From Chloroflexota bacterium (GTDB lineage Bacteria; Chloroflexota; UBA6077; FW602-bin22), in NCBI GenBank assembly GCA_004297775.1, contig SCUE01000031.1:1-64000 (forward strand): 64,000 nt of DNA. Direction: 5' to 3'. Positions 1-8,416 of this stretch are shown here, piece after piece (position 1 is the first letter of the stretch; every line of letters begins with the position of its first letter). A program made the position numbers and the translations under genes. Under the pieces are notes generated by a model. The model saw only the letters and a program-made list of their open reading frames with translations, was not told where the DNA came from and did no database searches.

Positions 1-121
1 CACCCCGGAGGGCGAGCACCTTGGTGATCGCGGCGGTCAGGGTCGTCTTGCCGTGGTCGATGTGACCGATCGTGCCGACGTTGACGTGCGGCTTGTTACG
101 CTCGAACTTCTTCTTGGCCAC
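1..121 (-). CDS. tuf: Elongation factor Tu, N-terminal fragment (cut by window start)
   Basis: The minus strand reads a GTG start followed by [15 protein letters not shown], then [13 protein letters not shown] and [10 protein letters not shown]. This is the EF-Tu N-terminus with the GTP-binding P-loop (GHIDHGKT). The start at 121 is supported by a GAGGAG Shine-Dalgarno about five bases upstream. Only the first 40 codons are in the window. EF-Tu delivers aminoacyl-tRNA to the ribosome. tRNA-Thr(GGT) lies just upstream on the same strand, a common tRNA-tuf arrangement, so the two are probably co-transcribed. Confidence 0.95.
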   Translation of the reverse strand, partial: MAKKKFERNKPHVNVGTIGHIDHGKTTLTAAITKVLALRG

Positions 122-143
122 TGCGTCTCCTCGCTCAACTGAG

Positions 144-216
144 AGCCCACGACCGGGATCGAACCGGTGACCTCGTTCTTACCAAGAACGTGCTCTACCT
201 ACTGAGCTACGTGGGC
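144..216 (-). tRNA. tRNA-Thr(GGT)
   Basis: The 73-nt minus-strand sequence folds as a cloverleaf. The acceptor arm GCCCACG pairs with CGTGGGC, the D-arm contains TAGCTCAG, the anticodon loop TTGGTAA has anticodon GGT, and the T-loop is GGTTCGATCC. The discriminator base is T and CCA is not encoded. It lies 22 bp upstream of tuf on the same strand. Confidence 0.96.
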
Positions 217-228
217 ACGAACCGGTCG

Positions 229-234
229 ATTGTA
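229..234 (-). promoter_or_regulatory. Possible -10 box for tRNA-Thr/tuf
   Basis: The minus strand has TACAAT ending 12 bp before the mature tRNA 5' end, a plausible -10. No good -35 is seen at 16-18 bp spacing, so this is tentative. Confidence 0.35.
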
Positions 235-971
235 ATGGGAATGCCGCGCTGAGGTGTAGGTATCGCCGTTTGGTCACATTGGGGATCGGCGGGGGCCGTT
301 CCGGCGCGCTGGCCCCACGCGAAGAAGGCGTTCTGGCTCGCCCTGGCGCCCGGTCGATCGCGGTCCGGCCCGAATCGGTAACCCGACTGTTACGAAAAAA
401 TGAGTGCGCCGTTAGTCAAGCGCAACCGATGATAAGACCGTGATAGCAGTACTTTCAGAGTCTCGCGCGGCCACGCCGACGAGTGTATCCAACCGTGCCT
501 CCAGCGAGAACGACGTGGTCCTGCGCCCTGGCGAGCGTCCAGCCGAGGTGTCATGGCGCTGCGAGGTCGATCCGGCCGAGGTTGACATCGTGATCGAGCG
601 CTACGAGCGCGGCGACGCCCAACGAGGAACGCCGCCGCGGGTGTTTGCTCGCCGGTAGCCGCGTTGCCGTGGCGGCCGTTCCACCGCTGGACCCGGAGGC
701 GGTGTGGCCGGCCACGGTTCCATCGGCGGTACTCGATCCGTGGAATACATCCCCGCCAGACTGACGGCTCGAACTTCGACCGCTGCGCCGGAACTCGAAC
801 GCGATGGGCAATGTGGTCCCAGGCGACCGTCCAGTGTGGAGATTCTCCACGCGGTTCTCAACATGCGCCGTAGGCGGAGGATGGTATCCTGCTGGCCAAC
901 GGTCCGCGACGATCTCGGGATTGGGCAAGACCCGTGCTCCAGTCAAGGCGTACATGGAGGAGTCTGCCGGA
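235..971. other. Intergenic stretch with one doubtful small ORF (440-658, +)
   Basis: About 740 bp lie between the tRNA and the DUF805 gene. A 72-codon plus-strand frame at 440-658 (GTG start) has GC-rich third positions like the surrounding genes, but no Shine-Dalgarno and no recognisable family. Its middle reads DIVIERYERGDAQRG. It may be a small gene, a decayed remnant or chance. Nothing else is recognised here. Confidence 0.3.
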
Positions 972-1319
972 ATGTCGTACTTCTCGTTCTGTGGGCGCGC
1001 GAAGCGAATGCAGTGGTGGCTCGTCGCCGTCGTCGGTTCGATTGTCATCGGAATCGTGTCCGGCGCATCGACCACGATGATGGCCGACGGCGATGACGGT
1101 GGCGGTGGCGCGATTGGACTGATTCCTGCGGTCGTCCTGAGCATAGCCTTTGTGTGGGCAGCGATCGCGACGAGCGTTCGTCGCCTGCACGATCAGGACA
1201 AGTCCGGGTGGTGGTACCTGCTCAGCCTCGTCCCGATCGCGAACATCTACATCTTCATTTTGTGCGGGTTCATTGGCGGAACGGCCGGCGAGAATCGGTT
1301 CGGCGCGCCGCCAGCGTAG
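972..1319 (+). CDS. DUF805 family small membrane protein
   Basis: This 115-aa protein has the DUF805 signature RRLHDQDKSGWW followed by a hydrophobic segment. It has about three membrane segments: roughly residues 14-32 (WWLVAVVGSIVIGIVSG), 45-65 and 80-102. The ATG at 972 was chosen because GGAGGAG ends nine bases upstream; an in-frame ATG at 954 would overlap that site. DUF805 proteins are inner-membrane proteins of unknown function. It is a single gene with no same-strand neighbour within 800 bp. Confidence 0.8.
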   Translation: MSYFSFCGRAKRMQWWLVAVVGSIVIGIVSGASTTMMADGDDGGGGAIGLIPAVVLSIAFVWAAIATSVRRLHDQDKSGWWYLLSLVPIANIYIFILCGFIGGTAGENRFGAPPA

Positions 1320-1527
1320 CGCGTGGAATTGGGAGCGGCCCGAGACGCTCCCGGCTTGGCGGTCGGCGCGCACGAGCGGTGGGTCGGTAGGGATTCGAGC
1401 CGGCATATTCAGTTGTTAAGCGCTTGGGCTCGCAGTTGCTTCAGGCAGCGCTGGACTTGCCCGCGGGTGACCGTTCGGGGGCCGAGCGTGGCGGACGTGA
1501 CGGATTCCACACGGCATGTACGTAGAA

Positions 1528-1552
1528 GTGTCCATAGTGTCCGATGTGTCCA
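1528..1552 (+). repeat. TGTCC direct repeat, three units with 9-bp period
   Basis: TGTCC occurs at 1529, 1538 and 1547, giving an exact nine-base period. The first 15 bases (GTGTCCATAGTGTCC, 1528-1542) recur exactly at 1702-1716. It could be an operator or iteron remnant; no function can be assigned. Confidence 0.6.
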
Positions 1553-1701
1553 GGGGGCGCCGCGTCCTGCTGGGTTGCCAGTTCGCATCGAAGCGGGTCT
1601 GAAGGCTGAAACGAGATTGAACGGCGCGCTGGGAGTCCGTCTGTTGGGGATTTGACGTCGCCCGACGCGGCGCCGGGTGGGGAACCGCGCCCACGCTAGA
1701 T

Positions 1702-1716
1702 GTGTCCATAGTGTCC
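1702..1716 (+). repeat. Second exact copy of the 15-bp GTGTCCATAGTGTCC repeat
   Basis: This matches 1528-1542 exactly, 174 bp downstream. It has two TGTCC half-sites at nine-base spacing. Confidence 0.6.
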
Positions 1717-2191
1717 ACCCATGTATCCGGTCGTGCCGCGGCCGGCGAACGAACGCCGACCGACCGAGGGCGCGCTGAGGGAGTCGAGAGTTCGGTGTTC
1801 ATCGGGTACGGGACGGCGTGATGAGTGAGGCCTCGGCTACGGGCGCGGTCCACGTCTGGTGAGGCGTTCGAACGCGTCGCCGGCGAGGTAGGCGGGCCGG
1901 ATTGCCACATCGATGATTGCGCTCGGCATACGTGATGGCTGTCATCATGCCTGCGCGGCGGCGGCGGCGGTGGGTTACCCGTGTCATCGCACGGCCGGAC
2001 GAGGAGCACGCCTCGAATCTGTCAGCGCTTCGTTTTCGTCACGATACCGCATGCAACCGAGCGTCGACCGGGCGCCGAGCCAGAACGATGATCGTCAGCA
2101 AGATTCCGCTCGAGCGCGGTCCCACCCCGGCGACCGCTGTGAAGGCTTGGAGCCACTGTCTGCGTGGTGCGCCAGTGTATGCTCAGCCCCG

Positions 2192-2701
2192 ATGACCCGC
2201 GACATCGACTTCGCGGCTTTGCGGAAGCTGCGGACGGTTTTCGGTGTGACGTATCCGCCCGGGTACGTCATCTTTCGGCAGGGTCTGAAGGGAACCGACT
2301 TCTATGTCGTCCTGGAGGGCGAGGTCGAGATGGTCGTCGACGACGGCGACGGGGAGTCCGTGCTTGCCGTCCTGCACGCCGGCGACTTCTTTGGTGAAAT
2401 GGCGGTCTTCCGGAACGAGCGTCGGTCGGCGACAGCGCGGACCAAGGTTGAGACGTCGGTCCTCTATTTCAACGCGAGCACCACCAACGAGTTGTTCCTC
2501 GCCAGCCCCCGTTTCGCTTACGGGATCATTCGCACGTTGTGCGACCGGATCGGTGCGCTCGACCACGAGCTGGTGGTGATGCGTCGGTCGCTCGGTATGC
2601 ACCGGCAGATGGAGGAGGCCGCCGGCCTCCCGACGACGCTACACCAGGCTTCGCGCGCGGCCGCGGCGGTGAATCAGCCCGCGGCGCCGAAGCCGAACTA
2701 G
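2192..2701 (+). CDS. Cyclic-nucleotide-binding (CRP-type) domain protein without HTH
   Basis: This 169-aa protein has a single cNMP-binding beta-roll at about residues 8-110. The turn YPPGYVIFRQG, the FGEM motif (about 67-70) and RRSATA (about 77-82) match the phosphate-binding cassette of the CRP/Fnr family, where the Arg contacts the cyclic phosphate. The last 60 residues are helical, then low-complexity Ala/Pro. There is no winged helix-turn-helix, so it is not a classical transcription factor; it may be a sensory adaptor. The ATG at 2192 was chosen because upstream frame residues are composition-biased and unlike the family. It is convergent with the defence operon. Confidence 0.8.
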   Translation: MTRDIDFAALRKLRTVFGVTYPPGYVIFRQGLKGTDFYVVLEGEVEMVVDDGDGESVLAVLHAGDFFGEMAVFRNERRSATARTKVETSVLYFNASTTNELFLASPRFAYGIIRTLCDRIGALDHELVVMRRSLGMHRQMEEAAGLPTTLHQASRAAAAVNQPAAPKPN

Positions 2702-2762
2702 CGGACCTCGGGGGGATCCCAGAGGTGATTCTGGACCGCCTCCGCCTCCAAAGCGATGGCGT

Positions 2763-2779
2763 GAGAATCCCCGATTCTC
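2763..2779. terminator. Hairpin between convergent cNMP gene and defence operon
   Basis: GAGAATC, a CCC loop, then GATTCTC forms a perfect 7-bp stem. It starts two bases after the stop codon of the last gene of the minus-strand operon (2782) and sits between convergent genes. No long T-tract follows, so efficient termination is uncertain. Confidence 0.4.
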
Positions 2780-2781
2780 TA

Positions 2782-3498
2782 TCACAGCGTCCACGCCTCG
2801 TGCGCGAGAGGAGCGCTGTTCAGCGTCTGACGCGTCTGCCGCCACCCCGGCAGGCTCGCATCCAGGATCCCGTGGAATCGCTCGTTGTGGTTCGGCACAA
2901 GCAGGTGCGCCAGTTCGTGAACGACAATGTACTCCAGGCACTCCGGTGGCTTCTTGGCCAGCTCTGTGTTCAGGCGAATGCTTCGCCTCAGCGGGTTACA
3001 GCTTCCCCACCGCGTCTTCATTCTCTGTACGAAGAGTCGATCGAGACTCACGCCAAGCCTCGGCTCCCACTTCGCGATCAGGGGCATCGTCGCCCGCCGG
3101 ACCTGGTCGCGATACCACGCTGCCAGGATGGCCTCGCGCCGTTCAGTTGAAGTCCCGGGTCGAGTCGCGAGAACCGCTTCGCTGTGCCGCAGTTCGATCG
3201 ACGGCGCAACCTCGATCTCGACGACTTTGAGAAGGTATCGCTTGCCCCACACATAGTGGCTCTCGCGATCGACGTAATCCCGGGCTGTCTCGCGCGCCTG
3301 CGCCAGAATCCGCCGCCGCTGGCGACGGATCCATTCGAGACGCGTGATCGCGTACACGCGGATCGTGTCGAGGGCCATCTTGCCGGGAGCCGAGATACGC
3401 ACATGTCCATCGGGTGGATGGACGCTCAGATGGACATTCTTGATCGGCTTGAACACCACGTCGATCGTGATGTCGGTGAGTGATAGTTGGGCCGGCAT
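2782..3498 (-). CDS. YgjP/DUF45-family zinc metallopeptidase, last gene of the type I R-M operon
   Basis: This 238-aa protein belongs to the YgjP-like (DUF45) metallopeptidase family. It has the family's TRWGSCN motif (about 162-168) and the zinc site HELAH (about 194-198) followed by NHNERFH, giving the third His ligand. Length and layout are normal for the family. Its ATG overlaps the hsdR stop as TGATG, so translation is coupled. YgjP-like genes often sit beside hsdR in type I R-M loci. A role in subunit turnover or defence is inference, since the substrate is unknown. Confidence 0.88.
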   Translation of the reverse strand: MPAQLSLTDITIDVVFKPIKNVHLSVHPPDGHVRISAPGKMALDTIRVYAITRLEWIRRQRRRILAQARETARDYVDRESHYVWGKRYLLKVVEIEVAPSIELRHSEAVLATRPGTSTERREAILAAWYRDQVRRATMPLIAKWEPRLGVSLDRLFVQRMKTRWGSCNPLRRSIRLNTELAKKPPECLEYIVVHELAHLLVPNHNERFHGILDASLPGWRQTRQTLNSAPLAHEAWTL

Positions 3499-6400
3499 CA
3501 GTACTCAGTCTGAGCTTTGATGATGTCGAAGGCAGGCTCGACCTTCGCCTCATCCTTCAGAAGGTCAAATAGCGCTTGTCTGATCATCTGTTCTCGGGCG
3601 ACGACCCCTCGCCAGCTATCAGGCCTCACGTGCTTGACCGCCTCGTCGAGCGCCAGCGCGAGAGCTTCGTCGTGATCCAGGTTGCTCCACAGGGCTCGCT
3701 TCCCAGGCGAATTCAGACTGTGCGGGGTGTCATCTCCGTGACCCGCCGCGACGTTCTTCGCCAGTTCAGCAATCCGCCTGAGGTACTCGGCGTACTCGAT
3801 CGCCTTGGCATGGCGTTCCTCGATGATCTCGTCGAGGAGCGTCGACATCTTCTCGTAGAAAGCGGGGTCGGTCAGGTGCTCTTTGATGATCGCGCGGCGA
3901 ACGTTGTTCTCGATTGTCTCCGCGATCGCCCTTTTGTCCCCTCGCAGAGCGCCGAGCCGCGACGTGATCGCGTCCGCGATGCCGGTCTTGACGATCAGAT
4001 TGATCAGGCCGACACCATCAAACGGCGAGATCGTCTTCGACTCTTCGGCGTTGATGTACGTGTCAATCAGGTGGCGCATGTCGGCCTCGTATGCCTTGAG
4101 GTCGAGCGACTCGCCGCTTGCCAGTCGAATTACCTCGCGAACTCTCAGGTAGTGCTTCAACGCCTCATTGATGCGTGCCACATCGGCAGCGCTATAGCCA
4201 GCCGTGTCGAGTTCGTCGGCGATGCTGGCGTACGCGCGTACCAGGGCGGCGGTCGACTTGTAGAGGGCCGATCTCCTCGGTTCTCGCTCTGTGAGTTCGG
4301 TCGCCATTTCCGTGTTGCCACAGAAGTAGTGAATGTGCTCCAGGTCATCTTTGGGTGGTTCGACCGGCTCACAGATGAGGACCAGTGATTCGATCGCGGC
4401 GTCGAGTTTCTCCTTTCCCTTGGCCAGACGACTCTTCATCAAGACGGCCGGCTCGGTGCCGCCCGCGCTCTGGTCGAGTTCGGACGTGTAGACCGCAATC
4501 GCGACTTCGACGCTTCGGAAGAGGTCCTTGTAGTCGACGATGTACCCGAAAGGCTTGTCATCGCCATCGAGTCGATTCGTCCGACAGATGGCCTGGAACA
4601 GTCCGTGATCCCGCATCGACTTGTCGATGTAGAGGTAGGTGCAAGGCGGCGCGTCAAACCCGGTCAGCAGCTTGTCGACCACGATGAGCAGTTTCATGGT
4701 GGCAGGCTCGTCGCGGAACAACTCCTTGGCTCGCCTTTCATAGGTTTCCGTCTTCGTCTGGCCGGGCCGCTGCGCGACCCCTCTGAGCACCTCGGAGTAG
4801 ATTCCGTGAATGAACTGCCGATCGGTCTCCGTGTTCGCGCCGGTTTCTTCTGATGTGGTCGACGTCGAATCCGGGTCGTACGACGTCACCACCGCGCACT
4901 TTCCCTTGAGCGGAGTCTTCTCGAAGAGAGCAAAATAGCGGCAGGCGTCATAGATGCTGGCAGCGACGAGGAGGGCGTTGCCTCGTTCGCTGGAGAGGCG
5001 TGGCCTGACGCTGAAGTCGAGGACGATGTCGTTGACGACGCGCTCCATGCGCGACTTCGAGCTCAGAACAATCTGAGCCGTTCCCCAGCGCTCCTTGAGT
5101 GCTCCCTTCTGCCAGTCGTTCAGGCCTCTCGTCTTGGCGTCGAACCAGGCGTCCACCTTCTCGTGTGAGGCGAGGCTCTGTTTGACGTCGCGCTTCTCAT
5201 ACACCAGGTCGAGAACCACCTCGTCCTCAACCGCCTCGTCGAACTTGTACGTATGGATGTAACCACCGAAGACCTCGCGACTGGTCTGAGCATCCTTCTT
5301 GAGAAGGGGCGTGCCGGTGAATCCAATGAAGACGGCGTTCGGCATCAGAGCCTTCATGACTCGGTGGAGTTTTCCGCTCTGTGTCCGGTGGCACTCGTCG
5401 ACGAAGACGAAGAGGTCTCCGACCACGGTGCTGGGTGCCGACTGAAGGTCTCTGATGAAGCCGTCGAAGTCGACGACACCCCTTGCGCCGAACTTGTGAA
5501 CCAGTGAACAGAGCAGTCGGGGCGCGGCTTGACTGAGCTGATTCATCAGGTCGCGACCGCTGCTAGATCTCTTGATCGATTCGCCTGAAGCCTTGAAGAC
5601 TCTCTCGATCTGCTCGTCGAGCTCCTCGCGATCGGTAATGATCGCCACGCGGGCGTTCGTCGGGTTTTCAAGAATCCACTTTGCGAGCAGCACCATCACG
5701 ATGCTCTTGCCGCTGCCCTGGGTGTGCCAGATGATTCCGCCTTGTCGTCGGCTCACGTGCTCCTGCGCCCGCTTGACGCCGAAGTACTGGTGAACGCGCG
5801 GGAGCTTCTTGACTCCGCCGTCGAACACCACGAAGTCGTGCACCAGTTCCAGGAAGCGATCCTTGCGGCACATCTTCAAGAGGTATTTGTCGAGCTTGAA
5901 ACGGCTATCGTCGGACTCGTCTTCCTTCCAACTCAGGAAATACTTCTCGGGCGTTCCGATCGCGCCGTACCGCAATCCTTCCGAGTCGTTCCCAGCGAAG
6001 ACGAATTGAACCGTGCTGAAGAACCATTCATTGTGCTCGGGGGATTGATTCGAAATGTTCTGACGGATTCCGTCCCCGATTGTCACGCTGCTGCGCTTCA
6101 ACTCGAGGATGCCAAGGGCGATGCCGTTGACATATAGGACGATGTCGGGCCGCCGCTCGTGGTCCCCCTTGATGGTGACTTCTTCGGCGATGGCAAAGTC
6201 GTTGTTCTCAGGATGCTTCCAGTCAATCAGATCAACAGTCTCGGTCGGATCGCCGGGATCGGTCCGGACGGGAACGCCGTAACGGAGAAGTGCGTAGACG
6301 GCCTGGTTGTTCTGGTAGAGACTCCGACTACCGTTCGACGACTCGGTCCGTAGCCTGTGAAGTGCGCCCGCGACTTGCCCGGCCGTGGTTCCACGTCGCT

Positions 6401-6548
6401 TCAACCACGCGGTGAGATCGGCTTCCTCGATGTTTGAGTTACCGTCGCGGTGCGCCCGCGAGCCGAGATACCGGTACCCGAGTTCGTCCTGAAAGAGTCG
6501 AATCACGCGATCCTGCGTGGCGCGCTCCAGTGCGCCGACAACATTCAT
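3498..6548 (-). CDS. hsdR: Type I restriction endonuclease, R (translocase/nuclease) subunit
   Basis: This 1016-aa HsdR cleaves unmodified DNA after ATP-driven translocation. The N-terminal nuclease has a PD-(D/E)xK signature: RPDIV at about 133-137, then ILELKR at about 147-152. The SF2 motor follows, with Walker A TQGSGKS (about 276-282), DECHR (about 384-388), FTGTP, and QAICRTNR as motif VI. The C-terminal helical region would dock on HsdM. All catalytic motifs look intact. The ATG overlaps the stop of the upstream DUF262 gene by four bases (ATGA). Confidence 0.96.
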   Translation of the reverse strand: MNVVGALERATQDRVIRLFQDELGYRYLGSRAHRDGNSNIEEADLTAWLKRRGTTAGQVAGALHRLRTESSNGSRSLYQNNQAVYALLRYGVPVRTDPGDPTETVDLIDWKHPENNDFAIAEEVTIKGDHERRPDIVLYVNGIALGILELKRSSVTIGDGIRQNISNQSPEHNEWFFSTVQFVFAGNDSEGLRYGAIGTPEKYFLSWKEDESDDSRFKLDKYLLKMCRKDRFLELVHDFVVFDGGVKKLPRVHQYFGVKRAQEHVSRRQGGIIWHTQGSGKSIVMVLLAKWILENPTNARVAIITDREELDEQIERVFKASGESIKRSSSGRDLMNQLSQAAPRLLCSLVHKFGARGVVDFDGFIRDLQSAPSTVVGDLFVFVDECHRTQSGKLHRVMKALMPNAVFIGFTGTPLLKKDAQTSREVFGGYIHTYKFDEAVEDEVVLDLVYEKRDVKQSLASHEKVDAWFDAKTRGLNDWQKGALKERWGTAQIVLSSKSRMERVVNDIVLDFSVRPRLSSERGNALLVAASIYDACRYFALFEKTPLKGKCAVVTSYDPDSTSTTSEETGANTETDRQFIHGIYSEVLRGVAQRPGQTKTETYERRAKELFRDEPATMKLLIVVDKLLTGFDAPPCTYLYIDKSMRDHGLFQAICRTNRLDGDDKPFGYIVDYKDLFRSVEVAIAVYTSELDQSAGGTEPAVLMKSRLAKGKEKLDAAIESLVLICEPVEPPKDDLEHIHYFCGNTEMATELTEREPRRSALYKSTAALVRAYASIADELDTAGYSAADVARINEALKHYLRVREVIRLASGESLDLKAYEADMRHLIDTYINAEESKTISPFDGVGLINLIVKTGIADAITSRLGALRGDKRAIAETIENNVRRAIIKEHLTDPAFYEKMSTLLDEIIEERHAKAIEYAEYLRRIAELAKNVAAGHGDDTPHSLNSPGKRALWSNLDHDEALALALDEAVKHVRPDSWRGVVAREQMIRQALFDLLKDEAKVEPAFDIIKAQTEY

Positions 6549-8416
6549 CGAGCGGCTTCCCGCAGTCGGCTCGGACTCCAGATCACATGAATCAATTCGG
6601 ACACGGTCGCCATTCTTCGCCGATGTTCCTCGGGGCCGAAGTTTGCCAGAGGCTCTGGCGGACTCTGCATTGTCTTCCGAAAAGCCGCGAACTGCGGCTT
6701 GTTGGCGTACGCGCCAACGGCCAGGCTCGCGGCGTACAGGTTCTGGCCGACGTAACCGGCGAGTTTGTCTTCGTACCGCTTGTCCTGGAAACTGCGGTTC
6801 ACATCTGCCGGCAAGAGAACCAGGCTCGCCACGCTATCCCGCACGCGTGTGAATGAATCCTCGGATGGGAACTCGCGCGTGTAGAGATCGGGCCGCGCGG
6901 GAAGCAGGTGCTCGATGTCAAAGGGGTTCTTGTGACTCCGATCGACGAAGTCAGGGAAACGGTCATGTTGACCTGACCTAACCTCCAGCGTCGACGTGAT
7001 CCTGGCCAGAATGTGAAACAGATGACGCCGGCTGAACTGGTTATTGCGAAGGTCGGCGATGCCCAGACGATCCCGGCTCGGACTGCCCCCTAACTGCACG
7101 TCGTCGTCCGCCAGGCGTCTTTCAAGAACATCGACGAGATCGGCCACGGGCCTTCGACGGATATCGGTGCAGAGCAGGTACATCGCGTACGAGGCCGGCG
7201 AGTACCCAACCCGGATGTAGTTCACGGCTCTTCGCACCAGCCAGATGTCGAGGTACGTCGCGACAACCGCGAATTTCTGGCGGATCGTCTCGGCGTTGTC
7301 CGACGGTTCGAGCGCCGCCAAGAGGACCGTGTCCTGCCAGGTGAACTCGTTGTGGGCGTTGTAGTAGATGGACTCCAGGCCGGTCGTATACGTGTGGCTG
7401 GCCGCGCGAATGCGCAGAAATGCGTCGGCGTAGAACGGGAAGTCTCTCTGAATGAACTGCAGATTCTGATTGGGTGCTCCCAGGCCAATCCGATCCCGGT
7501 GGTCGCGTGCCCAGCGATGAAATTCGGAGCCGATAAGTTCCCAGTCCCGATCGGTGGCACCGGCGCGTCGTTCGCGGGTCGACTGGGCATGCTGCGCGCG
7601 AAACCAGGCCTTGATGCATTGGTCATCCCGCTCCTGGTCGTTCTCACCGCCCCACGTGATCAGTCGCAGCACCTGTGCCTTCCAGATCTGGTTCGCCGCG
7701 TGGCGCTCCGCCGGGTCGAGAACGGGGGCGAGAACGTACGCCTTGAGCATGTCCACCGGGCTGAGGGGCTTCCCTCGGTCATTCATCGTCTCGAAAATCG
7801 CGTAGGCGTAGTTGTCGCTATCCGTCACGATCTCGATGAGTCCAACCCGAGTCATCAGCCAGTACATGAAATGGGCGAGACCACCGGCGAGTTCCTCGGC
7901 AAGATCTCTCATCTCGATGTCCCCGTACCGGGCCAGCATGGTCTGGATCGATTCCTCCTTGCCGTCAGGGCTGAAAGCCTCGCGGTGGAAGAGCGCCTTG
8001 ATCGCGGGCAGACGCTCCGGGATATCGAGATTGAAACTCGGCGTTCCGAGGTTATCGGAATAGATCAGCGGGGCGACACTCGCCGCCACCGAATGACCTC
8101 GGTCCTTCGCGAGGTGATGAAGATGAATGAGAAGCAACGTCAGTGAGGTCACACGCTGTTGGCCGTCGACGAGGTAACTCTTGCCCTCGCGATCGCTGAC
8201 GATGATCGCGCCGAGGTAGTAGCCCTCGTAGCCCGCGACCCTGGACGTCTCGTGACCCTCCTGGTAGCTCGCCTGAAACTTATCGACCAGGTCGGAAAGC
8301 AGCTCCTCGATGTTCTCGCGATCCCACTGGTACTCGCGCTGGTATTCGTCGATCGCGAACGTGCGGCTCCCAAGCAATTGTTGAATGCTTCGGTAGTGCG
8401 GCGTGATCGTCCTCAT
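6545..8416 (-). CDS. DUF262 + DUF1524 (GmrSD-like) protein inserted in the R-M operon
   Basis: This 623-aa protein begins with a DUF262 domain: FAIDEYQREYQWD (about 20-32), then LVDGQQRVTSL with the DGQQR motif at about 84-88. The C-terminus resembles DUF1524, an HNH-type nuclease domain, with FDIEHLLP at about 499-506 and a downstream VNRSFQDKRYEDKL stretch. This architecture matches GmrS-GmrD fusions, type IV enzymes that cut modified DNA. The gene overlaps hsdS at its start and hsdR at its end by four bases each, so it is a built-in member of the type I operon. Whether it works with HsdMSR or independently on modified phage DNA is unknown. Confidence 0.88.
   Translation of the reverse strand: MRTITPHYRSIQQLLGSRTFAIDEYQREYQWDRENIEELLSDLVDKFQASYQEGHETSRVAGYEGYYLGAIIVSDREGKSYLVDGQQRVTSLTLLLIHLHHLAKDRGHSVAASVAPLIYSDNLGTPSFNLDIPERLPAIKALFHREAFSPDGKEESIQTMLARYGDIEMRDLAEELAGGLAHFMYWLMTRVGLIEIVTDSDNYAYAIFETMNDRGKPLSPVDMLKAYVLAPVLDPAERHAANQIWKAQVLRLITWGGENDQERDDQCIKAWFRAQHAQSTRERRAGATDRDWELIGSEFHRWARDHRDRIGLGAPNQNLQFIQRDFPFYADAFLRIRAASHTYTTGLESIYYNAHNEFTWQDTVLLAALEPSDNAETIRQKFAVVATYLDIWLVRRAVNYIRVGYSPASYAMYLLCTDIRRRPVADLVDVLERRLADDDVQLGGSPSRDRLGIADLRNNQFSRRHLFHILARITSTLEVRSGQHDRFPDFVDRSHKNPFDIEHLLPARPDLYTREFPSEDSFTRVRDSVASLVLLPADVNRSFQDKRYEDKLAGYVGQNLYAASLAVGAYANKPQFAAFRKTMQSPPEPLANFGPEEHRRRMATVSELIHVIWSPSRLREAAR

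Larger units (their letters stand above)
1320..2191. other. Gene-poor spacer with short direct repeats
   Basis: No frame in this 870-bp stretch gives a convincing protein. The one long minus-strand frame (1416-2009) is Pro/Arg/Ser-rich with no domain signature. The notable content is the TGTCC-type direct repeats at 1528-1552 and 1702-1716, listed separately. Confidence 0.5.

Noticed and set aside
1380..1405. Sequence GGTAGGGATTCGAGCC resembling a tRNA T-arm
   Set aside because: The flanking bases do not pair as a five-base stem and no acceptor or anticodon arm is found.
1416..2009. 197-codon minus-strand frame in the spacer
   Set aside because: Pro/Arg/Ser-rich composition, no domain, no Shine-Dalgarno. 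The repeats inside it give VDTMDTS-like runs by chance.
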